Assembly: GCA_017607445.1 (NCBI GenBank)
Contig: JAEVHH010000005.1
Coordinates: 1,555,001 to 1,619,000 of the forward strand
Direction: 5' to 3'
DNA: 64,000 nt
From: Histoplasma ohiense
Lineage: Eukaryota; Ascomycota; Eurotiomycetes; Onygenales; Ajellomycetaceae
The notes beneath the pieces were generated by a model. That model saw only the letters and a program-made list of their open reading frames with translations, made no database searches and had not been told where the DNA came from. Below are positions 33,897 through 44,454 of this stretch, one piece after another; position 1 is the stretch's first letter; the number at the start of each line of letters is the position of its first letter. The translations under genes and the position numbers were made by a program.

Positions 33897-36260
33897 TTAT
33901 ACTCCAGGCAAAAAGGCATCCGGAGGGAGCTTTCCCTGCGCCTGCAAGAGATATTCTTAACAAGCCAAGTCCATATTAAACGAGGTATAATACGTGGATG
34001 CGACTCACCTTCAATTCTTCGAAATTTTTCAACGCTGCTTCCATGTCCCAGTTGTTGCCAGATAGAGCCATCTCTGAATACGCTAACGTCATTTTTGTTC
34101 GGAAGCTGGTTTCCATAACAATCTGTTCTTTCCGGACCTGTTCTTCTGATTTTCCAGGTATTGGTAATCCGAACCCATCTTTTGCTTCTGGATGAACCCG
34201 TTGGTTGGTGGGGATCGGCGTCGTTATAGGATTTGGGATCTGGGTAGTGATCGGAGTCGGAATAACTGTCTGCGTAGGTAGTGGAATGGCCGAGTTCGTA
34301 GAGGGTTGTTCCGACTCTGGAACAAACGCTTCGGATCCGCCAAATGTCCTCAAACAGAGCAGGTCGTTAAAAACTCGTAGACCGCCAACTCCACCTCCTG
34401 GACCAAGGATGAAGGTACGATCGAAACTCCGCATTTGCGTCTTGTTTCTAGTTGTGACCTCGAATTCCTCGAATTTACCATGGACGGTTATAAGGAGACC
34501 ACCAACGCCCGTGGCGCTCTGGTTGGTGGGGTCGGGAAGACCAGGGATGGGATGACATTCTATTAGCCAATCTTGCGGGTTTGCAAGAACATCAGGATGT
34601 CTCGTTTTCGGCAATGAGTTCCACAATTCGCGGATCTTTTCAGAACCGACAAAGGTACGAGCCATTCGCGCAGGAAAATAGGTAACCCTCAGAAGATTTC
34701 TGCTTTTCTTGATGTACGAATCCCATCCTGAAACATTATTTGCTCGCACGCCTCGCGGAGCCACGAAACTTACGCTTAGAGAAAATGTCGACTTGTCATC
34801 ATATATTCCATTTACTAGGTCGTTCCGATCGTTGTCGAATCCGGTGAAAAAAGCTTTCACGAAATTTTCACCAATCTGGGATTCATCTTGAAAACTAGCA
34901 GGTTGAATCGGGATCGGGTTTTTCCGCTGGACAGCTATTTCTTCCGCCGTCCGGACCGTTATATTATTTAGCGTCCTGAGTCTGGGATACCATTTGAGCA
35001 TAGTTTCTTTGAAATTTGCTTCGGAACTGATTGGGTTTCCGGTAAGGTCGAGAAATTCAAGTTCCCTAAATTTCCACCTCCATGCAAGTAGTGATTGGAT
35101 ATCCTTGAGTTGATTGTTCGATAAATCGAGATTTTTGAGAGCTGGGAATGTTTGCGACAGCGTGGTAACGGAGGAAACATTAAGAAGTTTATTCTGAGCC
35201 AGGGTAACACTCTGGAAAAGCTCTCTTCGTTTGTCCGGAGAATCGAATGTAAGTTCGCATATTTTCATGAGAGCTGGAAAAAATTTAGACTCTGTCGAAG
35301 TGGTGTTGAACATGCCCATGGCAAGAAGATCTGGATCAGTGCCAAGCTGTGAAAGGTTTAAGAGCTTCCCTGACTCAGAGTATCTCTTCTTCAAAAATTC
35401 TGTCATTCTAGCCTTTGTATCGAGAGCGGTTTGCGACAGTGGTTGCTTTTCTGTATTGTTGGCATCGGGATTGCGGTATTCTTCAATAGTAAGTTTCTCG
35501 CCCGCAAAGCTAGTACCATTGATCTGTAAAACACATGCCACCAGTTCCGGACGAAGTGATACAATTAGAGCATCCCCTTCGACTCGTGACTAGTTAACGT
35601 TAGCAAGGTTTAATAACCTTGAAACCGGAGGTATCCAACGGTTGTACGACATATTTAGACGATGTCTCAATCGTCGATCTGGAGTATTCGGCGCGAGAGT
35701 GTAAACAGCCCAGGGAGGGTGTTTCTGCGAATACGTCGGTGACCGCCAGAATGTGATGTTGCACATACCTTGGAAATTTTAAATCGTGAATGGGCCGCAG
35801 TACCTTGCTTTTTGGGGGGTTGAGCTTTTCTTTCGAGGAACATGACGAGGCTTTCAAGACCGCCATCGGGATTAGAAGCCGCTCTGCTACGCTTCCATCC
35901 GCGCACGATCACTTGAACCAACCCTTTGCTCTGAGTCTGGGGGTGACCATGTCCAACATTCGCCTGAGAAGATACGTTGCTGAAGATAGCCTTTTCCAGT
36001 GCATCCAAGGTTTTTTCTTTGTTGGCTAGCCTTCCAGGTTCCCTCCCTTGGTTCAACCCCCCAACTCTTGAAGCAGCCCAGCGTCCAGGGTCGGTACGCC
36101 CACGACCTCTTGTCCCGCGTGCTCTTCCAGACGCAGCACCGTCCATATCCAGGTCACCATCCCGATCTGTCCGGGGAGGGGCCCCTCGTTTGCGGATGCC
36201 TCCGCGATCTGGTGTTCCGGTATGGCTACGGGGCCCTTTGGAGGTTTTTGAGCTATTCAT
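33897..36260 (-). CDS. MEX67: mRNA export receptor Mex67 (TAP/NXF1)
   Basis: Exons 35769-36260, 34009-35589 and 33897-33941 give 705 aa. Mex67 with Mtr2 carries mRNPs through nuclear pores. The N-terminus is Arg/Gly-rich (GTRGRGRTDPGRW), as expected for RNA binding. A leucine-rich repeat domain follows at about residues 300-370 (LKNLDLSNNQLKDIQSLL, FLDLTGNPISS). An NTF2-like domain lies at about 405-590 (FVKAFFTGFDNDRNDLVNGI, STFSLSVSFVAPRG). The last part is a UBA-like TAP-C domain (LSGNNWDMEAALKNFEELK, AQGKLPPDAFLPGV). The final exon has 15 codons including the stop, and its ending matches the TAP-C consensus. Exon 2 begins S-R-V-E-G-D-A-L-I-V after a 179-nt intron. It is divergent from ERV46 with 522 bp between starts. 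Identification is firm; the exact N-terminus is set by the only reasonable ATG. Confidence 0.95.
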
Positions 36261-36782
36261 TGTGTAAAGGCTGCAGTATGTCGAGCAGTGTTGTGGAGAG
36301 GGAAGAATAAGAGGAGGGGTGACCCTCGAACGAGGCAGACAGCATGCGATGACAAAAGAGGAATGGTAATGGTTTTCAAAAGAGAGAGTACAAGCTCAAG
36401 GGAAAGCTAATGTTGGGATAAAATAACTAGCTGTTAACGCTAGAGTGTAGATGGGTCGAATATGGCGATTTAACAAACAGGGAGCGAGGAGATTTGCTCT
36501 GTCAAAGAGGTTCAAATGCCGCCCTTGCTGATACATTTAAGCTCAATCACGTGATGTAGCAAATCTGAAGAAAGTGGCAACTATATCTGGCCAATCAACT
36601 GATGCCTTCACTTCAAGGTGGCCTTTCGCCTCTTTGCTTTTCACGGTTGGTATGTGGGATTCTGGCGCTCGTTGGAGCCTGTCGAACGTGCGAAGCTTAA
36701 TATACTTCGGGATATACCTCTTGAAACTACTAGATCACGACCTGCTCCCTCGAGTTCTTATAATCCCACAGATCCCGATACA
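36261..36782. promoter_or_regulatory. Bidirectional promoter region MEX67 / ERV46
   Basis: 522 bp lies between the divergent start codons, with a TCACGTGA palindrome (36547-36554) near the middle and purine-rich tracts on the MEX67 side. No other gene fits. Confidence 0.6.
36547..36554. promoter_or_regulatory. TCACGTGA palindrome (bHLH/Cbf1-type E-box)
   Basis: Perfect palindrome, 287 bp from the MEX67 start and 229 bp from the ERV46 start. The flank TCACGTGATGT is shared with the 33396 copy. Confidence 0.5.
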
Positions 36783-38211
36783 ATGCCTCCCAAGTCACGA
36801 TTTGCGCGGCTAGACGCTTTCACAAAAACGGTCGAGGATGCGCGGATACGTACTAGATCAGGGGGCGTTGTCACAATAAGTGCACTGTTCGTTATCTTCT
36901 TCCTGATATGGGGTGAATGGTCAGAATATAGACGAATAGTGGTGTTGCCAGAGTTGGTTGTTGATAAGGGGAGAGGTATGTTACCTTCCGTGGAAGAAGT
37001 CTGTGCAGAGCTAAACCTTTCATATTAGGGGAGAGAATGGAAATTCACTTAAACGTGACTTTCCCAAATCTACCTTGTGAGCTCCTCACTTTGGATGTCA
37101 TGGATATTTCCGGCGAGTATCAGACAGGGGTCATCCACGGTGTCAACAAAGTACGCCTCAGTTCAGTTGAGGAAGGAGGCCGGGTCCTCGATATTACTGC
37201 TCTTCAATTGTGAGTACATGTCTCCTGTGTCTGGTTCGTGAATCTAAAATTACATGCTAATAAGATACACCATGTAGGCACTCTCAAACAAACAAGGGAA
37301 CGGATGTCGACCCAGATTACTGCGGTCAGTGTTACGGAGCAACCCCGCCATCCAATGCGAAAAAGCCTGGGTGCTGTAATACATGCGAGGAAGTTAGAGA
37401 TGCATATGCAGCGAAAGGCTGGGCCTTCGGACGGGGAGAAAATGTCGAGCAATGCGAGAAAGAAGGATATAGCGCCAACCTAGATGCTCAGAGAAAGGAA
37501 GGGTGCCGCGTTGAAGGAGTGATCCGCGTTAACAAAGTTGTTGGTAACTTCCATATTGCACCTGGCCGCAGCTTCACAAACGGCAACCTTCACGCCCACG
37601 ACCTTGACAATTACTATCATACACCTGTACAGCATAATATGGGCCATAGAATCCATTACTTGCGCTTCGGACCCCAACTACCCGAAAAGCTTTCCAGCCG
37701 CTGGAAATGGACTGACAGTCATCATACCAATCCACTGGACAATACTGAACAACATACAACTAATCCCAGATTTAACTTCATGTACTTCGTAAAAGTGGTG
37801 TCTACAAGTTACCTACCGCTTGGATGGGATCCCGACGCGTCCAGTTCAGCACACTCTAAGTACTCCAAGAACGCACCCCTAGGGAAACAGGGCCTCAGTT
37901 TTAGCTCATACGGAAGCATTGAAACACACCAGTACTCGGTCACTTCGCACAAACGGTCGGTGGACGGCGGCGATGACTCGGCAGAGGGTCACAAGGAGCG
38001 CTTGCATTCACAAGGCGGTATCCCCGGTGTGTTTGTCAACTACGACATTTCGCCCATGAAGGTGATCAACCGCGAAGCACGAACCAAGACCTTCTCCGGC
38101 TTCCTGACTGGCGTGTGTGCAGTTATTGGAGGAACTCTAACGGTTGCCGCAGCTATTGATAGGCTTCTGTATGAGGGCGCTGTACGGGTGAAGAAGCTAC
38201 ATAACAGCTGA
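36783..38211 (+). CDS. ERV46: COPII vesicle cargo receptor Erv46 (ERGIC3 homologue)
   Basis: Exons 36783-36975, 37029-37209 and 37278-38211 give 435 aa. Erv46 pairs with Erv41 in COPII and COPI vesicles and retrieves escaped ER residents. The N-terminus (RFARLDAFTKTVEDARIRTRSG) leads into the first transmembrane helix (VVTISALFVIFFLIWGEW). The lumenal domain contains ERMEIHLNVTFPNLPCELLTLDV and the Cys-rich cluster DYCGQCYGA, GCCNTCEEV. It continues with GVIRVNKVVGNFHIAPG, FNFMYFVKVVSTSY and GGIPGVFVNYDISPMKV. The second helix (FLTGVCAVIGGTLTVAAAID) precedes a short cytosolic tail ending KKLHNS. The di-lysine-like placement (KK near the end) may serve Golgi-to-ER return. The gene is divergent from MEX67. 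Confidence 0.96.
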
Positions 38212-40281
38212 TTTGGTTCCTCTTCTAGTCCCTCTTTTTTTGGGGGTGATCGGGTTGGATGAAATAATGACCCTATTCAATTTTCCCGGATATCCGTCTT
38301 GTTTCCCTCTCTCTTGAGTCGACAAATCTCCTTTATATCCTCAGATTTTCCTCGTTTCCCAGTTTATGCAGCATTGATGTTCCATCTAATTTTGATTCTT
38401 TGGCAAGATTTAGGCATTCTTGAGAGTACTGTGGAAAGGCAGATGCAGGTGAACTGAATAGGAGGGAAAAGCAAGTGGGGATGGTGGGAAGCCGTCAAGC
38501 CGTTTGCACCTTTTCCTCAAACTTGCGCCATCCAACTCAATCCAACCAACCAAACCAAATTTTCACGATAGAAGTCTCATAGTGGCGATGTAAAAACACC
38601 GGCGTTTGTGTTTTCCAGGTTGTCTCCCTAAGGCGTTTCTCGTTTTCGTTTTGGCTCCAACTTGTCCTCGTCCTTGTCCTTGTCGTCTTTTCCTTTTTTA
38701 ATTTTTTTTTTTTTTCAAATACCATTTTTCAATAGATTACTTTCGGGACTGGTAAATTTTATTACAAACACCCATTTTCAATATCATTTCTGCTCCCTTT
38801 CACTTTTTCTCTCCATGCGCGCCACAAGTGCGCCAGAGAATCGAATGTTCTCCTGAGTTAATTTTTATCTGCATTTAGCTGTATTTTAAATCTTTTGGAA
38901 ACATCATTGTGATTAGTCACAATATAGTGATAGTTAATAGTTACCTGAAAAAAAAAAAATTGAAATGAAAAAGAAAAGTAAAAAAAAAAAAAAACCTGAT
39001 AGGCGTTTCTTGCCATTTATTTCATGCAATTTATAGATGGACTGACTTATGTGAATGCCTACTCACTCCCATCCAATACTCATTTGCCTCTCATATTCAA
39101 GATATATCGCACAACATTTTTAAATAAAAACCAACTATAGAACGGTAAGAGGGAGCAAAAAATACAGAAATATTCTATCTATCTAGCGCTCTATTATCAT
39201 GAAAAAGGAAAAAAGAGGAGGAGGAGGAGGAGGAGGAGGAGGAGAAAATAAGAGAAAAAATAAAGAAAAATAAAACGAAGAGTCAAAAGAGAAGCCGAAG
39301 AAAGAAAAAAGAAGAAAGAAGAAAAGCAGAATATGAAATGGAACTTTGTTAAGTTTTAAAACACACATTCTTTTAGTGCATGCTAGGGTTGACTCGTTCA
39401 AGCAAGGACTGGGGAATGCTTAGATCGTTTCGTTTTTGTCTTTCTTCATACCTGTAGGACCCCCGTGGATGGTTGGAGTTATGGCCTGTTCCACAGGCTA
39501 TAGATCATGTAGGTCAAAGAGAACATGAACGAAGTTTTGAATGGAGATAAAAACAAGTAGGCCTAATGAATGTTTGTCCAGCGAAGAATTGGAGTCAAGA
39601 GTGTTTGAGTGGAATTAATACAAATATCTAAAGACCTTGGCTTCGTGTAGGTATGCGTGTGTTAGGTGGCGGACTATAAATGGTAGAGCTACATGGTTAG
39701 GGATTGGCAAAGTACGACAAAAGGAGATGAAACGCGGTGGTGAATGCGACGGACTATAATATGAAAGGCGGACGAAACTAATGCGAGGGTACAAAGGAAA
39801 ACGGAAAGCAAAAATATGCAGGGTTGATGACGTACGATATATCATGAAGGGAAAACTAGGTGGACGAGCGGACAGATGAAAAAGGAAAAGATACGGCGAG
39901 ACAGGATGAAATGCAAATGAGAGCACACGCTACATAATGGAGATGCAGTGATTGTTCGCAGGCAAAACATTTAACAAAAACAAAGGAAGCAACACACGCC
40001 ATGGATAGAAAATAAGCAAACAAGGTCCTCAGAAAGAGGGGAGAGCGATGAGGAAAACGAAAAGGGAGTCCGAGAAGAGAGCTCGAAAGGTGAATACTAA
40101 AAAAGAAACGAAGAATAATAGCCCAAGCTGTCATTCCCATAAGTAGAAAAAAGTTCTCATCACACACACATATATATAAATATATACAGTAGTTCATAGA
40201 CAACTTTTCTCCCGATTTTTGTTGTCTCCTACAACTCATTTGGTTTGAAACTGGTAGTGGTATTGGGCTCCCGAACCCTCG
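38212..40281. other. Convergent 3' flanks of ERV46 and the SKG3-like gene
   Basis: 2.1 kb of A- and T-rich sequence with no recognised gene. It contains poly-A stretches near 38950-38995 and an AGG microsatellite (39215-39244). Plus-strand purine bias between 39130 and 40110 is strong, consistent with a long 3' UTR of the minus-strand gene. Confidence 0.5.
39215..39244. repeat. AGG trinucleotide microsatellite
   Basis: About ten perfect GAG/AGG units within a longer purine-only tract. Confidence 0.85.
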
Positions 40282-43200
40282 TTATGATGATGGTGGTTGG
40301 TAATAAGGATTTGGTCGATATCCTGCTGGAGTTGTTGTCATGGGCGGCTGCTGCTGCTGCTGTGGCGAGCGAAATTGCTGGCTACTTGACCAAGATGGCT
40401 GGCGTTGGCGATGGCGTTGGTATTGTTGTTGTTGACTTGCTGATTGTTGCTGGTGTGGGTTAATGGAGCCATAGCCGCCAACCATGCCATTCGAGCTGTT
40501 ATATCGGCAATGTTGTGGTGGAAAATGTGAACCTACTGGGTGCTGTGCTGGCTGGAAGTGCGTCTGTAAGGATTGGCGTTGTGCGATAGCTTGTTGGACC
40601 ATTGCGCTGCTAAAACCCTCCTTTATGGCCTTTTTGTCGCGTTCTCTAGCATCTATCGCGCTTACGAGGCCTGCGCCGTGAATTTGGTCTTCGCTTTGCT
40701 TTTCGCTGGAGACGTTGAAGAAAGAAGACCCAGTCATTCGCGCTAAATATTCTTGCTCCCGTGCAGAAAGGTGGGTGGAGATGTCATTACACCCAAGCAT
40801 AACACTTGCTCCACGAGAGTGCGGGCGAGGAATCATTTCTCGCATCATTGATTGGGGTCGTGCTGTATTGGTCCGATCACCAGGTGATGTTTTGACTGGT
40901 GTGCTTCCGGCTCCGGTGTTACCCAACATTACACTAGAACCTCGCGAGTGCGGGCGCGCAGGCATGTCCTGCGCCATTGGTTGTTGGCGCTGGTAGTTTG
41001 TCCAATCGCCAGATGCTGGTCGAGGTTGGATAATAACAGATGGGAAACGGTGGTGAGAGGTGAGCCGATTCGCGTCCACCTTCCGCTGAACAAACTCTTC
41101 AGGCGTGATATGGGGCCCAGGGCTCGCTGGCCCACTCACCATCCCGGGTTGCCAGATCATACTTCGCTGGTGTTCATCGCTGGATGGAGTCTTACTGTCA
41201 CTACCTTGGCTTGTTTCCCTTGAAGGTCGCCTTTCGCGTCCAATGGTAGTATATGAAGGAATCCGCTTGTGAGTTAACAGAGCTTGTGTATCTGCAGTGC
41301 TAGGTCGCCTGGTCGTGGGCATATAAACTTGTGTTGGCCCAAAGTCAACAGTGGGAATATCTGGATTGTCTTGACGAGGGGCAAGAGGGTCAGAGCGTCG
41401 GTAACGGACATCGCCAATTATCACTTCCGAATTGTTTGGATCGTCAGTCCCAACAACCTTCAACACTCCCATCCTTGGCTGTGGTACGGGATTGTCTGAC
41501 GGCCTTGAGGGCGAGGGCTCACGAGAGCTGGCATAGCGAGGCGAGGACGTTGAATTCTGGTCATACATGCTTTCTTCATCCTGGACATTGTCGGTTCGTA
41601 ATTTTGGGGACCGTCCTCTAGCAACGATTTTGTCTAATGCATCAACGTCAATCGCGTGGCTCATGCTATCTAGGCTCGAAGATTTGTCGGAAACCCGACT
41701 TTCACCATCAAATGAAGATTGGAGAATCGGCTTTCGGGGGGCTGCTTTTTGGATATCGAGTTTAAGGAAGTTCGCTACGGAACTTCGATTCTCATAGTAA
41801 TTGGGACGCGAGGGGAGTTGGGTTGGGCCATCCACTGCTGGAGCCTGGGAATTTTGGGAATATGGCTTTGGGGTTCTAAGTGTTACTGGGCTTTGAGGCG
41901 AAAAACTCATGTCAGTAGAACTTTCCTCCCCGCTACCAGCATTCTGCACGTCCCCTCGCTGACCTTGATCATCCGGCTGTCTGGCCGGCATTTTCCCATT
42001 CCACCCTGCTGCTTCGCCAGCGGTAGCCAAGTTCCTTCGCATATTTATATCTACCATCTGGCTCAAAGTTCCCTGTGATATCCGGTTTCCTGCCTTGTGA
42101 AGGTCCAGTGACGGTTGAGGCCTCACAAGGGGCGCTCTTCGAGTGTCATGGACGAAAGCCGGCGGGATGGCTACAGGTGCAGGAGGCAGGCTTTGTTGAT
42201 ATCCATTATCAAGCGACTGGCGTTCTTGGGTCAGGTAGTCGTTGTCGTCGCTATTGGAACCATCTTTTAGAGCATATCCGTCTGGACTAGATACCCCATC
42301 ATACTGGGAGCTCCTATGCATTGGAGGTTCCGGTGCTTGCCCAGCCTCCTCAGACAAACTTTTTTCGCCGGATGATAGGGAGGGAGGAGTTCCCTGTCCG
42401 TGGTAATTTCTATATCCCACCGAATTGCGATCTGGATGAACTCCGGCTTTTAGAAAGCTTAAGCTCCCATCGCTAGAGCGATTAGGTTCTGATCTCCCAG
42501 TGAATGAAGGTGGTGCTGTACCGTTCGCAAACCGCAATGGTGTGCTGTTGCGCGAAGGGCCGTTGTTTTGATTAAAGCGCCCACTTCCTGCAACGCTACT
42601 CTCTCGGCTATTGCTATTCATCATTCGTTTGGCGGTGGCACTCTTCAGCGCCTTCCGCCATTCCCGCTCGGTCCAGTTATTGCTTCCTTCAGTATGTATC
42701 AGGGCAACCACATCGAGAATATCAAGATATCCGGGTTGTCGTCGCGTTGGGAGCGCAAACATTATACTGTGAGTATTCTGGGTATCTGCAATAAGTTTTG
42801 TGGGTCTGCCGTAGAGACCAAACGTGTCAAAAACCGGAAACAACCAACGAAGCATCATTTCGAAACCAGATATCGCGGGATGTAACTCAGGCAGAACAAA
42901 AATAAATCCGTCTGTAGTTGATTCAACTTTGCTGTGCATCGTTATTCGGCCTTCTACCTTAACCAGCGTGGATTGGTCAATTAGCGGTCGAGATTGTGGG
43001 TAAATGGCAAATGCGGAGAATGCATCCGTGACGGTAGCGATAGGCTTGACCTTTTTGGTCTTTTTCGTTTCGTAGAATTTAATGTTTCCCTGAAATGAAG
43101 GAGCGCTCCGTTCGTAGACTGACTTCCTCTTCTGCTCCTTTTTCAATCTTTGAAACTCCTTTTCATCAGGTGGTGAAATCACACACCAGCATCGTCTCCA

Positions 43201-44356
43201 AGGGGTTCCGGGACCAAACCTGACACGCGCCCAGTCTTCATACACGAATTTCGTTTTTCCTAGGATATTCTTAATGCCATTCAGAGTTTTCCCTTTGCCT
43301 GCGATAAGCGCGCCAGTATAGGATTCTTGCAATATGGTATTTTCAAACATTGCTATGCGGATAGCGGCAGTCCACTGAGTCAGTGAATGTAGCGACGAGA
43401 AATGGAGGAGATATCGGTTCTTTCCAGCAGTCGATATGCTAAGAATATTTTGGAGAGGCTTGCCGCCTTCATTCCGCGTAGGCAGGGTTTCAATCTGGTC
43501 TCAACATCAGTTTTCCGCACCCTTACTTATTTTATGTATGGTTTTATTAATATTAATATTATTAATAATAATATTATTATTTTAGCAAAGCAGGCAGCAT
43601 CAATGCAGCGCACTGAAGTTTGAAGAAGTAACAAAAGGGGATCTACCATTTTGATTGACGCATCAGCCAGGTTGATGAAGCTAGGTGTCGCATTTCCCTC
43701 AGGACCAGCTGCGTCCAGCGCTGCTGAGTCCCATATCGAAAGGACAGTGCCAATTAATTGAGCAAAGCAATCCACCCATTGCCTATCTTGAAACGATCGA
43801 CCATCTACACCAGGAGACTAATTAGACGTCCATGACCTTGCCAACACTTCCGAAAAGAAAAGGGGAATATACGGATGGACGTACTGGTATCTAAATCGTT
43901 TAGTTTTAAAAAATAGCCCTCCTGGTAGAGCTTGTTTGCCTGACTGCTCAGATAGTTCAAAACAGGCTCTAGCTCTGGGATGACTTCGGATGTCGCATCC
44001 ATGATGGGCGATTGCGGTTGCGGGTGAGCGGAAACTGGCCTTGAACCCATCCGGTCTGATTTTTTTAATCTATGTGACGCAGAATCTGCGGCAGTAGGCG
44101 AGTGGACTGCGCCTCCGGGAAAAGGGTCGGTATTATGCCGGTGGTGGGAGAAGGTGTTGGGAGTTGGAGAAGCGGGTGAGGTGGTGGAGGCTGATGTAAA
44201 GGATGACCCATTACGCTTTGAGTTGCCTTTACTGGCCGTGAGGAACGAGAAGACTACGGCATCACATGGAGATTTTAGCAATCTGGCAAGTCATGAGGTT
44301 TCTTTGCAGTGGGCGAGAACTAGGAGGGGAGGACATGACATGTGGATATTATGGGA

Positions 44357-44410
<54 letters not shown>

Positions 44411-44454
44411 TGCAAGGAATTCTTCCATCAACACCTACCATCACGGATGCCCAT
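40282..44454 (-). CDS. SKG3: Large PH-domain protein of the Skg3/Caf120 family
   Basis: Exons 44439-44454 (16 nt), 43885-44253, 43647-43804 and 40282-43494 give 1251 aa. A PH domain spans about residues 115-240: QEGYFLKLNDLDTNGRSFQD, WVDCFAQLIGTVLSIWDSAA, FINLADASIKMIETLP, LLHFSSLHSLTQWTAAIRIA. A second conserved block follows (GIKNILGKTKFVYEDWARVR, WCVISPPDEKEFQ, PELHPAISGFEMMLRWLFPV), as in yeast Skg3/Caf120. Those proteins sit at the bud neck and in the Ccr4-Not network and affect polarity, cell wall and mRNA turnover. The remaining 800 residues are Ser/Pro/Gln-rich and probably disordered, with a Gln-rich end. The first exon encodes MGIRD plus one base; it is a model from splice phase and could be wrong. 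The long last exon appears uninterrupted. Confidence 0.85.
43546..43583. repeat. AT palindromic repeat inside an intron
   Basis: ATTAAT and TAATATT units run in both orientations, forming an extended inverted repeat within the third intron (43495-43646) of the PH-domain gene. It can fold into a hairpin in the pre-mRNA. Confidence 0.75.
44359..44407. repeat. AG dinucleotide microsatellite
   Basis: A perfect run of about 24 AG units. On the transcribed minus strand it is a CT tract inside the proposed first intron of the SKG3-like gene. Confidence 0.9.

Noticed and set aside
35600..35866. 88-codon minus-strand frame across the first MEX67 intron
   Set aside because: It reads through the 179-nt intron in a shifted frame; splicing 35768/35590 gives the conserved Mex67 sequence instead.
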